DNA of 64,000 bases from Hydractinia symbiolongicarpus (taxonomy: Eukaryota > Cnidaria > Hydrozoa > Anthoathecata > Hydractiniidae). A model generated the notes under the pieces. That model worked only from the letters and a program-made list of their open reading frames with translations. It made no database searches and was not told the DNA's origin. Below are positions 46,290 to 58,615 of the stretch, one piece after another; position 1 is the stretch's first letter, and each line of letters begins with the position of its first letter. The position numbers were made by a program, and so were the translations under genes. The stretch is taken from NCBI RefSeq assembly GCF_029227915.1, contig NC_079881.1:14919501-14983500 (forward strand), read 5' to 3'.

Positions 46290-49200
46290 TTCATAGAGCC
46301 TGGCGTTCAAGAAAACGACTTAATACATCGTAGACAATTGAGATTAAAAGGAACAGCCGAATGGAACTTGTCGGAGTTCGTAGAATCACGTGATTTACGT
46401 GTAGATTTCATATTATGCCGTAAAAGGCAATATTACAAGCTTTAAAGGACTGTGCACGTAGTTAGCAGCGTTCATAGAGCCTGGCGCACAGGAAAACGAC
46501 TTTGTATATCGTAGTCCATTGAGATTAAAAGGAACAGACTAATGGGAACTTGTCTGTGCTCGTGGAATCACTTTATTTACGTTTAGACTCCATGTTAGGC
46601 CGTAAAAGGCCATATTACATGCTTTAAAGGCCTGTGGAAGAAGTTAGCAGGGTTCTTGCAGCCTGACGCTCAAGAAAACGTATTAATACATCGTAGTTCA
46701 TTGAAGTTGAAAGGAATAGGCCGATGACCTCCTGTCTGTGCTCGTGGAATCACGTGACTTACATGCAGTCTCCTTATTAGGCCGTAAAAGAACCTATTAT
46801 GCGTTCAAAGGATTGTGTACGTAGTTAGCAGCGTTCATAGAGCCTGGCGTTCAAGAAAACAACTTAATACATCGTAGGCAATTGAGATTAAAAGGAACAG
46901 CCGAATGGAACTTGTCAGAGTTAGTCGAATCACGTGATTTACGTGTAGACTCCAAATTAGGCCGTTAAAGGCCAAATTACAGGCTTTAAAGACATGTGCA
47001 CGTAGTTAGCAGCGTTCTCAGATCCTGGCGATCAAGAAAACGACTTAAGACATCGTAGTCCATTGAGATTGAAAGGAATAGACAGATGTCAACTTCTCTG
47101 TCCTTGTGGAAACACGTGGTTCACGTGTAGTCTCTAAATTAGGCTGTAAAAAGACCTATTATGCGTTTCAAAGGACTGTGTACGTAGTTAGCAGCGTTCA
47201 TAGAGCCTGGCGTTCATGAAAACGAATTAATACATCGTAGTTTATTGAAGTTGAAAGGAATAGGCCGATGACCTCCTGTCTGTGCTCATGGAACTCCCTG
47301 ACTTAAGTGTAGTCTCCTTATTAGGCCATAAGAGGCCGTATTACACGGTTTAAAGGTCTGTCCACGTAATTAGGAACGTTCTCAGAGCCTGGCGCTCAAG
47401 AAAACGGCTTATTATATCGTAGTCCATTGAGATTAAAAAGAACAGACTGATCCCCATTTGTCTGGGCTCGTGGAATCACGTGATTTACGTGTAGACTCCA
47501 TATTAGGCCGTAAAAAGCCATATTACAGGCTTTAAAGGACTGTGCACGTAGTTAGCAGCGTTCATAGAGCCTGGCGCACAGGAAAACGACTTAGTATATC
47601 GTAGTCCGTTGAAATTGAAAGGAATAGACCGATGGCAACTTCTCTGGGCTCGTGGAATCACGTGACTTACATGCAGTCTCTTTATTAGGTCGTAAAAGAA
47701 CCTATTATGCGTTTCAAAGGACTGTGTACGTAGTTAGCAGCGTTCTTAGAGCCTGGCGTTCAAGAAAACGACTTAATACATCGTAGACCATTGAGATTAA
47801 AAGGAAGAGCCGAATGGAACTTGTCAGAGTTAGTCGAATCACGTGATTTACGTGTAGACTCCAAATTAGGCCGTAAAAGGCCATATTACAGGCTTTAAAG
47901 GCCTGTGTACGTAGTTAGCAGCGTTCTCAGATCCTGGCGCTCAAGAAAACGACTTAAGACATCGTAGTCCATTGAGATTGACAGCAATAGACTGATGGCA
48001 AATTGTCCGGGCTCGTGGAATCACGTGATTTACGTGTAGGCTCCAAGTTAAGACGTTAAAAGCGATATTACCGGCTTTAAAGGCCTGTGCACGTAGTTAG
48101 CAGCGTTCTCAGATCCTGGCGCTCAAGAAAACGACTTAAGACATCGTAGTCCATTGAGATTGAAAGGAATAGACAGATGTCAACTTCTCTGTCCTTGTGG
48201 AAACACGTGGTTCACGTGTAGTCTCCAAATTAGGCTGTAAAAAGACCTATTATGCGTTTCAAAGGACTGTGTACGTAGTTAGCAGCGTTCATAGAGCCTG
48301 GCGTTCAAGAAAACGAATTAATACATCGTAGTTTATTGAAGTTGAAAGGAATAGGCCGATGACCTCCTGTCTGTGCTCATGGAACTCCCTGACTTAAGTG
48401 TAGTCTCCTTATTAGGCCATAAGAGGCCGTATTACACGGTTTAAAGGTCTGTCCACGTAATTAGGAACGTTCTCAGAGCCTGGCGCTCAAGAAAACGGCT
48501 TATTATATCGTAGTCCATTGAGATTAAAAAGAACAGACTGATCCCCATTTGTCTGGGCTCGTGGAATCACGTTATTTACGTGTACACTCCAGATTAGGCC
48601 GTAAAAGGCCAAACTACAGGCTTTAAAGACATGTGCACGTAGTTAGGAACGTTCTCAGAGCCTGGCGCTCAAGAAAACGACTTAATACATCGTAGACCAT
48701 TGAGATTAAAAGGAACAGCCGAATGGAACTTGTCAGAGTTAGTGGAATCACGTGATTTACGTGTAGACTCCATATTAGGCCGTAAAAAGCCATATTACAG
48801 GCTTTAAAGGACTGTGCACGTAGTTAGCAGCGTTCATAGAGCCTGGCGCACAGGAAAACGACTTAGTATATCGTAGTCCATTGAGATTGAAAGGAATAGA
48901 CCGATGGCAACTTCTCTGGGCTTGTGGAATCACTTTATTTACGTTTAGACTCCATGTTAGGCCGTAAAAGGCCATATTACATGCTTTAAAGGGCTGTGGA
49001 AGCAGTTAGCAGCGTTCTTGCAGCCTGACGCTCAAGAAAACGAATTAATACATCGTAGTTCATTGAAATTTAAAGTAATCGGCCGATGACCTCCTGTCTG
49101 TGCTCGTGGAACTCCCGGACTTAAGTGTAGTCTCCTTATTAGGCCATAAGAGGCCGTATTACACGGTTTAAAGGTCTGTTCACGTAATTAGGAACGTTCT

Positions 49201-50649
49201 CAGAGCCTGGCGCTCAAGAAAACGGCTTATTATATCGTAGTCCAATGAGATTGAAAGGAATAGACCGATGGCAATTTGGCTGGGCTCGTGGAATCACGTG
49301 ATTTACGTGTAGACTCCAAATTAGGCCGTAAAAGGCCAAACTACAGGCTTTAAAGACATGTGCACGTAGTTAGGAAAGTTCTCAGAGCCTGGCGCTCAAG
49401 AAAACGACTTAATACATCGTAGACCATTGAGATTAAAAGGAACAGCCGAATGGAACTTGTCAGAGTTAGTCGAATCACGTGATTTACGTGTAGACTCCAT
49501 ATTAGGCCGTAAAAAGCCATATTACAGGCTTTAAAGGACTGTGCACGTAGTTAGCAGCGTTCATAGAGCCTGGCGCACAGGAAAACGACTTAGTATATCG
49601 TAGTCCATTGAGATTGAAAGGAATAGACCGATGGCAACTTCTCTGGGCTCGTGGAATCACGTGACTTACATGCAGTCTCCTTATTAGGCCGTAAAAGGAC
49701 CTATTGTGCGTTTCAAAGGACTGTGTACGTAGTTAGCAGCGTTCATAGAGCCTGGCGTTCAAGAAAACGACTTAATACATCGTAGACAATTGAGATTAAA
49801 AGGAACAGCCGAATGGAACTTGTCAGAGTTAGTGGAATCACGTGATTTACGTGTAGACTCCATATTAGGCCGTAAAAAGCCATATTACAGGCTTTAAAGG
49901 ACTGTGCACGCAGTTAGCAGCGTTCATAGAGCCTGGCGCACAGGAAAACGACTTAGTATATCGTAGTCCATTGAGATTGAAAGGAATAGACCGATGGCAA
50001 CTTCTCTGGGCTCGTGGAATCACTTTATTTACGTTTAGACTCCATGTTAGGCCGTAAAAGGCCATATTACATGCTTTAAAGGGCTGTGGAAGCAGTTAGC
50101 AGCGTTATTGCAGCCTGACGCTCAAGAAAACGAATTAATACATCGTAGTTCATTGAAATTTAAAGTAATCGGCCGATGACCTCCTGTCTGTGCTCGTGGA
50201 ACTCCCTGACTTAAGTGTAGTCTCCTTATTAGGCCATAAGAGGCCGTATTACACGGTTTAAAGGTCTGTCCACGTAATTAGGAACGTTCTCAGAGCCTGG
50301 CGCTCAAGAAAACGGCTTATTATATCGTAGTCCAATGAGATTGAAAGGAATAGACCGATGGCAATTTGGCTGGGCTCGTGGAATCACGTGATTTACGTAT
50401 AGACTCCAAATTAGGCCGTAAAAGGCCAAACTACAGGCTTTAAAGACATGTGCACGTAGTTAGGAACGTTCTCAGAGCCTGGCGCTCAAGAAAACGACTT
50501 AATACATCGTAGACCATTGAGATTAAAAGGAACAGCCGAATGGAACTTGTCAGAGTTAGTCGAATCACGTGATTTACGTGTAGACTCCATATTAGGCCGT
50601 AAAAAGCCATATTACAGGCTTTAAAGGACTGTGCACGTAGTTAGCAGCG
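46108..50649. repeat. 4,542-bp 25-monomer unit, copy 2
   Basis: Starts: E/E2 hybrid 46108, F 46290, G 46471, H 46653, I 46834, A 47015, B 47197, C2 47379, E3 47561, M 47743, N 47924, A 48106, B 48288, C 48470, D 48652, V 48833, T 49015, U 49197, Dq 49379, E 49560, F/D 49742, V 49923, T 50105, U 50287, Dq 50469. Copy 1 is 39568-46107 and is longer by the nested 1,998 bp. Private differences seen: gttattgcag at 50105 here, and gactgatggc near 45813 in copy 1. Confidence 0.93.
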
Positions 50650-51360
50650 TTCATAGAGCCTGGCGCACAGGAAAACGACTTAGTATATCGTAGTCCATTG
50701 AGATTGAAAGGAATAGACCGATGGCAACTTCTCTGGGCTCGTGGAATCACGTGACTTACATGCAGTCTCCTTATTAGGCCGTAAAAGGACCTATTATGCG
50801 TTTCAAAGGACTGTGTACGTAGTTAGCAGCGTTCATAGAGCCTGGCGTTCAAGAAAACGACTTAATACATCGTAGACAATTGAGATTAAAAGGAAGAGCC
50901 GAATGGAACTTGTCGGAGTTTGTAGAATCACGTGATTTGCGTGTAGACTCCATATTATGCCGTAAAAGGCCATATTACAAGCTTTAAAGGACTGTGCACG
51001 TAGTTAGCAGCGTTCATAGAGCCTGGCGCACAGGAAAACGACTTAGTATATCGTAGTCCATTGAGATTAAAAGGAACAGACTAATGGGAACTTGTCTGTG
51101 CTCGCGGAATCACGTGATTTACGTGTAGACTCCAAATTAGGCCGTAAAAGGCCATATTTCAGGCTTTAAAGGCCTGTGCACGCAGTTAGCAGCATTTTAA
51201 GAGCCTGGCGCTCAAGAAAACGACTTAATACATCGTAGTCCATTGAGATTGACAGGAATAGACTGATGGCAACTTGTCCGGGCTCGTGGAAACACGTAAT
51301 TTACGTGTAGACTCCTCATTGAGCCGTAAATGTCCATATTACAGGCTTTAAAGACCTGTG

Positions 51361-51406
51361 AACGTAGTTAGCAGCGTTCTCAGATCCTGGCGCTCAAGAA
51401 AACGAC
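51361..51406. other. O-N junction where five monomers are missing
   Basis: In the left half O is followed by A2-S2-T-U-(D/M)-N (21072-21979 before N at 21980). Here O at 51195 is followed at once by N at 51377. The common cagcgttctcagatcctgg with gcgctcaagaaaa is the likely exchange site; the net loss is 908 bp. Confidence 0.88.
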
Positions 51407-52574
51407 TTAAGACATCGTAGTCCATTGAGATTGACAGCAATAGACTGATGGCAACTTGTCCGGGCTGGTGGAATCACGTGATTTCCGTGTAGGCTCCAAA
51501 TTATGACGTTAAAAGCGATATTACCGGCTTTAAAGGCCTGTGCACGTAGTTAGCAGCGTTCTCAGATCCCGGCGCTCAAGAAAACGACTTAAGACATCGT
51601 AGTCCATTGAGATTGAAAGGAATAGACAGATGTCAACTTCTCTGTCCTTGTGGAAACACGTGGTTCACGTGTAGTCTCCAAATTAGGCTGTAAAAAGACC
51701 TATTATGCGTTTCAAAGGACTGTGTACGTAGTTAGCAGCGTTCATAGAGCCTGGCGTTCAAGAAAACGAATTAATACATCGTAGTTTATTGAAGTTGAAA
51801 GGAATAGGCCGATGACCTCCTGTCTGTGCTCATGGAACTCCCTGACTTAGGTGTAGTCTCCTTATTAGGCCATAAGAGGCCGTATTACACGGTTTAAAGG
51901 TCTGTCCACGTAATTAGGAACGTTCTCAGAGCCTGGCGCTCAAGAAAACGGCTTATTATATCGTAGTCCATTGAGATTAAAAAGAACAGACTGATCCCCA
52001 TTTGTCTGGGCTCGTGGAATCACGTGATTTACGTGTACACTCCAAATTAGGCCATAAAAGGCCAAACTACAGGCTTTAAAGACATGTGCACGTAGTTAGG
52101 AACGTTCTCAGAGCCTGGCGCTCAAGAAAACGACTTAATACATCGTAGACCATTGAGATTAAAAGGAACAGCCGAATGGAACTTGTCAGAGTTAGTGGAA
52201 TCACGTGATTTACGTGTAGACTCCATATTAGGCCGTAAAAAGCCATATTACAGGCTTTAAAGGACTGTGCACGTAGTTAGCAGCGTTCATAGAGCCTGGC
52301 GCACAGGAAAACGACTTAGTAGATCGTAGTCCATTGAGATTGAAAGGAATAGACCGATGGCAACTTCTCTGGGCTCGTGGAATCACTTTATTTACGTTTA
52401 GACTCCATGTTAGGCCGTAAAAGGCCATATTACATGCTTTAAAGGGCTGTGGAAGCAGTTAGCAGCGTTCTTGCAGCCTGACGCTCAAGAAAACGAATTA
52501 ATACATCGTAGTTCATTGAAATTTAAAGTAATCGGCCGATGACCTCCTGTCTGTGCTCGTAGAACTCCCTGACT

Positions 52575-52578
52575 TAAG
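52575..52578. other. Same 25-bp deletion junction in the right-hand copy
   Basis: The T at 52468 has the identical deletion at exactly 29,397 bp from the left one. It serves as a marker of common origin of the two large regions. Confidence 0.92.
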
Positions 52579-54985
52579 AGGCCGTATTACACGGTTTAAA
52601 GGTCTGTCCACGTAATTAGGAACGTTCTCAGAGCCTGGCGCTCAAGAAAACGGCTTATTATATCATAGTCCAATGAGATTGAAAGGAATAGACCGATGGC
52701 AATTTGGCTGGGCTCGTGGAATCACGTGATTTACGTGTAGACTCCAAATTAGGCCGTAAAAGGCCAAACTACAGGCTTTAAAGACATGTGCACGTAGTTA
52801 GGAACGTTCTCAGAGCCTGGCGCTCAAGAAAACGACTTAATACATCGTAGACCATTGAGATTAAAAGGAACAGCCGAATGGAACTTTTCGGAGTTTGTAG
52901 AATCACGTGATTTGCGTGTAGACTCCATATTATGCCGTAAAAGGCCATATTACAGGCTTTAAAGACCTGTGAACGTTGTTAGCAGCGTTCTTAGATCCTG
53001 GCACTCAAGAAAACGACTTAAGACATCGTAGTCCATTGAGATTGAAAGGAATAGACAGATGTCAACTTCTCTGGGCTCGTGGAATCACGTGACTTACATG
53101 CAGTCTCCTTATTAGGCCGTAAAAGGACCTATTATGCGTTTCAAAGGACTGTGTACGTAGTTAGCAGCGTTCATAGAGCCTGGCGTTCAAGAAAACGACT
53201 TAATACATCGTAGACAATTGAGATTAAAAGGAAGAGCCGAATGGAACTTGTCGGAGTTTGTAGAATCACGTGATTTGCGTGTAGACTCCATATTATGCCG
53301 TAAAAGGCCATATTACAAGCTTTAAAGGACTGTGCACGTAGTTAGCAGCGTTCATAGAGCCTGGCGCACAGGAAAACGACTTAGTATATCGTAGTCCATT
53401 GAGATTAAAAGGAACAGACTAATGGGAACTTGTCTGTGCTCGCGGAATCACGTGATTTACGTGTAGACTCCAAATTAGGCCGTAAAAGGCCATATTTCAG
53501 GCTTTAAAGGCCTGTGCACGCAGTTAGCAGCATTTTTAGAGCCTGGCGCTCAAGAAAACGAATTAATACATCGTAGTCCATTGAGATTGACAGGAATAGA
53601 CTGATGGCAACTTGTCTGGGCTCGTGGAAACACGTAATTTACGTGTAGACTCCTCATTGAGCCGTAAATGTCCATATTACAGGCTTTAAAGAACTGTGAA
53701 CGTTGTTAGCAGCGTTCTCAGATCCTGGCACTCAAGAAAACGACTTAAGACATCGTAGTCCATTGAGATTGAAAGGAATAGACAGATGTCAACTTCTCTG
53801 TCCTTGTGGAAACACGTGGTTCACCTGTAGTCTCCAAATTAGGCTGTAAAAAGACCTATTATGCGTTTCAAAGGACTGTGTACGTAGTTAGCAGCGTTCA
53901 TAGAGCCTGGCGTAAAGAAAACGAATTAATACATCGTAGTTTATTGAAGTTGAAAGGAATAGGCCGATGACCTCCTGTCTGTGCTCATGGAACTCCCTGA
54001 CTTAAGTGTAGTCTCCTTATTAGGCCATAAGAGGCCGTATTACATGGTTTAAAGGTCTGTCCACGTAATTAGGAACGTTATCAGAGCCTGGCGCTCAAGA
54101 AAATGGCTTATTATATCGTAGTCCATTGAGATTAAAAAGAACAGACTGATCCCCATTTGTCTGGGCTCGTGGAATCACGTGATTTACGTGTACACTCCAA
54201 ATTAGGCCGTAAAAGGCCAAACTACAGGCTTTAAAGACTTGTGCACGTAGTTAGGAACGTTCTCAGAGCCTGGCGCTCAAGAAAACGACTTAATACATCG
54301 TAGACCATTGAGATTAAAAGGAACAGCCGAATGGAACTTGTCAGAGTTAGTGGAATCACGTGATTTACGTGTAGACTCCATATTAGGCCGTAAAAAGCCA
54401 TATTACAGGCTTTAAAGGACTGTGCACGCAGTTAGCAGCATTTTAAGAGCCTGGCGCTCAAGAAAACGACTTAATACATCGTAGTCCATTGAGATTGACA
54501 GGAATAGACTGATGGCAACTTGTCCGGGCTCGTGGAAACACGTAATTTACGTGTAGACTCCTCATTGAGCCGTAAATGTCCATATTACAGGCTTTAAAGA
54601 CCTGTGAACGTAGTTAGCAGCGTTCTCAGATCCTGGCGCTCAAGAAAAAGACTTAAGACATCGTAGTCCGTTGAGATTGAAAGGAATAGACAGATGTCAA
54701 CTTCTCTGTCCTTGTGGAAACACGTGGTTCACATGTAGTCTCCAAATTAGGCTGTAAAAAGCCCTATTATGCGTTTCAAAGGACTGTGTACGTAGTTAGC
54801 AGCGTTCTTAGAGCCTGGCGTTCAAGAAAACGACTTAATACACCGTAGACCATCGAGATTAAAAGGAACAGCCGAATGGAACTTGTCCGTCCTCGTGGAA
54901 TCACTTTATTTACGTTTAGACTCCATGTTAGGCCGTAAAAGGCCATATTACATGCTTTAAAGGGCTGTGGAAGCAGTTAGCAGCG

Positions 54986-57344
54986 TTCTCAGAGCCTGGC
55001 GCTCAAGAAAACGACTTAATACATCGTAGACCATTGATATTAAAAGGAACAGCCGAATGGAACTTGTCAGAGTTAGTCGAATCACGTGATTTACGTGTAG
55101 ACTCAAAATTAGGCCGTAAAAGGCCATATTACAGGCTTTAAAGGCCTGTGTACGTAGTTAGCAGCGTTCTCAGATCCTGGCGCTCAAGAAAACGACTTAA
55201 GACATTGTAGTCCATTGAGATTGACAGCAATAGACTGATGGCAACTTGTCCGGGCTCGTGGAATCACGTGATTTACGTGTAGGCTCCAAATTAAGACGTT
55301 AAAAGCGATATTACCGGCTTTAAAGGCTTGTGCACGTAGTTAGCAGCGTTCTCAGATCCCGGCGCTCAAGAAAACGACATAAGACATCGTAAGCCATTGA
55401 GATTGAAAGAAATAGACAGATGTCAACTTCTTTGTCCTTGTGGAAACACGTGGTTCACCTGTAGTCTCCAAATTAGGCTGTAAAAAGACCTATTATGCGT
55501 TTCAAAGGACTGTGTACGTAGTTAGCAGCGTTCATAGAGCCTGGCGTAAAGAAAACGAATTAATACATCGTAGTTTATTGAAGTTGAAAGGAATAGGCCG
55601 ATGACCTCCTGTCTGTGCTCATGGAACTCCCTGACTTAAGTGTAGTCTCCTTATTAGGCCATAAGAGGCCGTATTACATGGTTTAAAGGTCTGTCCACGT
55701 AATTAGGAACGTTATCAGAGCCTGGCGCTCAAGAAAATGGCTTATTATATCGTAGTCCATTGAGATTAAAAAGAACAGACTGATCCCCATTTGTCTGGGC
55801 TCGTGGAATCACGTGATTTACGTGTACACTCCAAATTAGGCCGTAAAAGGCCAAACTACAGGCTTTAAAGACATGTGCACGTAGTTAGGAACGTTCTCAG
55901 AGCCTGGCGCTCAAGAAAACGACTTAATACATCGTAGACCATTGAGATTAAAAGGAACAGCCGAATGGAACTTGTCAGAGTTAGTGGAATCACGTGATTT
56001 ACGTGTAGACTCCATATTAGGCCGTAAAAAGCCATATTACAGGCTTTAAAGGACTGTGCACGTAGTTAGCAGCGTTCATAGAGCCTGGCGCACAGGAAAA
56101 CGACTTAGTATATCGTAGTCCATTGAGATTGAAAGGAATAGACCGATGGCAACTTCTCTGGGCTCGTGGAATCACGTGACTTACATGCAGTCTCTTTATT
56201 AGGTCGTAAAAGGACCTATTATGCGTTTCAAAGGACTGTGTACGTAGTTAGCAGCGTTCTTAGAGCCTGGCGTTCAAAAAAACGACTTAATGCACCGTAG
56301 ACCATTGAGATTAAAAGGAACAGCCAAATGGAACTTGTCTGTCCTCGTGGAATCACTTTATTTACGTTTAGACTCCATGTTAGGCCGTAAAGGCCATATT
56401 ACATGCTTTAAAGGGCTGTGGAAGCAGTTAGCAGCATTTTAAGAGCCTGGCGCTCAAGAAAACGACTTAATACATCGTAGTCCATTGAGATTGACAGGAA
56501 TAGACTGATGGCAACTTGTCCGGGCTCGTGGAAACACGTAATTTACGTGTAGACTCCTCATTGAGCCGTAAATGTCCATATTACAGGCTTTAAAGACCTG
56601 TGAACGTAGTTAGCAGCGTTCTCAGATCCTGGCGCTCAAGAAAAAGACTTAAGACATCGTAGTCCGTTGAGATTGAAAGGAATAGACAGATGTCAACTTC
56701 TCTGTCCTTGTGGAAACACGTGGTTCACATGTAGTCTCCAAATTAGGCTGTAAAAAGACCTATTATGCGTTTCAAAGGACTGTGTACGTAGTTAGCAGCG
56801 TTCATAGAGCCTGGCGTAAAGAAAACGAATTAATACATCGTAGTTTATTGAAGTTGAAAGGAATAGGCCGATGACCTCCTGTCTGTGCTCATGGAACTCC
56901 CTGACTTAAGTGTAGTCTCCTTATTAGGCCATAAGAGGCCGTATTACATGGTTTAAAGGTCTGTCCACGTAATTAGGAACGTTATCAGAGCCTGGCGCTC
57001 AAGAAAATGGCTTATTATATCGTAGTCCATTGAGATTAAAAAGAACAGACTGATCCCCATTTGTCTGGGCTCGTGGAATCACGTGATTTACGTGTACACT
57101 CCAAATTAGGCCGTAAAAGGCCAAACTACAGGCTTTAAAGACATGTGCACGTAGTTAGGAACGTTCTCAGAGCCTGGCGCTCAAGAAAACGACTTAATAC
57201 ATCGTAGACCATTGAGATTAAAAGGAACAGCCGAATGGAACTTGTCAGAGTTAGTGGAATCACGTGATTTACGTGTAGACTCCATATTAGGCCGTAAAAA
57301 GCCATATTACAGGCTTTAAAGGCCTGTGTACGTAGTTAGCAGCG
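54986..57344. repeat. Reshuffled 13-monomer block with 2,178-bp duplication unit
   Basis: Starts: Dq/M 54986, N 55167, A 55349, B 55531, C 55712, D 55894, E5 56075, S 56257, O 56437, A2 56619, B 56801, C 56982, D/M 57164. N-A-B-C-D-E5-S starts again at 57345, offset 2,178 bp (12 monomers). The O and A2 at 56437-56800 look like copies of 54441-54804 inserted after S, and A2 then leads into B instead of S2. The N copies share gacattgtag and the A copies share gacataagac, marking common descent. Confidence 0.88.
56200..56218. other. Hairpin box, E5 type: TAGGTC-gtaaaag-GACCTA
   Basis: A perfect 6-bp inverted repeat with a 7-base A-rich loop. In E the left arm is TAGGCC against the same right arm, leaving one mismatch, so the C to T change in E5 restores pairing. 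Other types have GGCC-gtaaaa-GGCC (C, V, G, J) or TGCC-gtaaaa-GGCA (F, 1398-1411). Confidence 0.83.
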
Positions 57345-57587
57345 TTCTCAGATCCTGGCGCTCAAGAAAACGACTTAAGACATTGTAGTCCATTGAGATT
57401 GACAGCAATAGACTGATGGCAACTTGTCCGGGCTCGTGGAATCACGTGATTTACGTGTAGGCTCCAAATTAAGACGTTAAAAGCGATATTACCGGCTTTA
57501 AAGGCTTGTGCACGTAGTTAGCAGCGTTCTCAGATCCCGGCGCTCAAGAAAACGACATAAGACATCGTAAGCCATTGAGATTGAAAG
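57345..57587. repeat. N monomer plus first part of A, left of the 2,542-bp unit
   Basis: N begins at 57345 and A at 57527. Both carry the right-end variants (gacattgtag in N, gacataagac and gtaagccatt in A), identical to those at 55167-55400 and 63156-63390. The A copy crosses into the 2,542-bp duplicated unit at about 57588, just after ttgaaag. Confidence 0.85.
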
Positions 57588-58252
57588 AAATAGACAGATG
57601 TCAACTTCTCTGTCCTTGTGGAAACACGTGGTTCACCTGTAGTCTCCAAATTAGGCTGTAAAAAGACCTATTATGCGTTTCAAAGGACTGTGTACGTAGT
57701 TAGCAGCGTTCATAGAGCCTGGCGTAAAGAAAACGAATTAATACATCGTAGTTTATTGAAGTTGAAAGGAATAGGCCGATGACCTCCTGTCTGTGCTCAT
57801 GGAACTCCCTGACTTAAGTGTAGTCTCCTTATTAGGCCATAAGAGGCCGTATTACATGGTTTAAAGGTCTGTCCACGTAATTAGGAACGTTATCAGAGCC
57901 TGGCGCTCAAGAAAATGGCTTATTATATCGTAGTCCATTGAGATTAAAAAGAACAGACTGATCCCCATTTGTCTGGGCTCGTGGAATCACGTGATTTACG
58001 TGTACACTCCAAATTAGGCCGTAAAAGGCCAAACTACAGGCTTTAAAGACATGTGCACGTAGTTAGGAACGTTCTCAGAGCCTGGCGCTCAAGAAAACGA
58101 CTTAATACATCGTAGACCATTGAGATTAAAAGGAACAGCCGAATGGAACTTGTCAGAGTTAGTGGAATCACGTGATTTACGTGTAGACTCCATATTAGGC
58201 CGTAAAAAGCCATATTACAGGCTTTAAAGGACTGTGCACGTAGTTAGCAGCG

Positions 58253-58434
58253 TTCATAGAGCCTGGCGCACAGGAAAACGACTTAGTATATCGTAGTCCA
58301 TTGAGATTGAAAGGAATAGACCGATGGCAACTTCTCTGGGCTCGTGGAATCACGTGACTTACATGCAGTCTCTTTATTAGGTCGTAAAAGGACCTATTAT
58401 GCGTTTCAAAGGACTGTGTACGTAGTTAGCAGCG
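58253..58434. repeat. Monomer subfamily E5 (182 bp)
   Basis: E with agtctctttatt and taggtcgtaaaaggacctatt, which forms a perfect 6-bp inverted repeat. Confined to the right 8 kb of the window, each time before S. Copies at 59161 and 61703 also carry gcgcccagg. Confidence 0.87.
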
Positions 58435-58615
58435 TTCTTAGAGCCTGGCGTTCAAAAAAACGACTTAATGCACCGTAGACCATTGAGATTAAAAGGAACA
58501 GCCAAATGGAACTTGTCTGTCCTCGTGGAATCACTTTATTTACGTTTAGACTCCATGTTAGGCCGTAAAAGGCCATATTACATGCTTTAAAGGGCTGTGG
58601 AAGCAGTTATCAGCG
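58435..58615. repeat. Monomer subfamily S (181 bp)
   Basis: Like S2 but with gcgttcaaaaaaacg, aatgcaccgtag, acagccaaatgg and cttgtctgtcctcg. Only in the right 8 kb. The copy at 56257 has lost one A in the hairpin loop (gccgtaaaggcc). Confidence 0.87.

Larger units (their letters stand above)
50650..54985. repeat. 24-monomer block E to S2, right-hand copy of the 20.3-25.6 kb region
   Basis: Starts: E 50650, F2 50832, G2 51013, O 51195, N 51377, A 51559, B 51741, C 51923, D 52105, V 52286, T(del) 52468, U 52625, mosaic 52807, A/E 52988, F2 53170, G2 53351, O 53533, A 53715, B 53897, C 54078, D(G2 tail) 54260, O 54441, A2 54623, S2 54805. Offset to the left copy is 30,305 bp up to O and 29,397 bp from N on, so five monomers (908 bp) are missing between O and N. 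Complex mosaics and the 25-bp deletion are reproduced, proving common origin. Confidence 0.93.
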
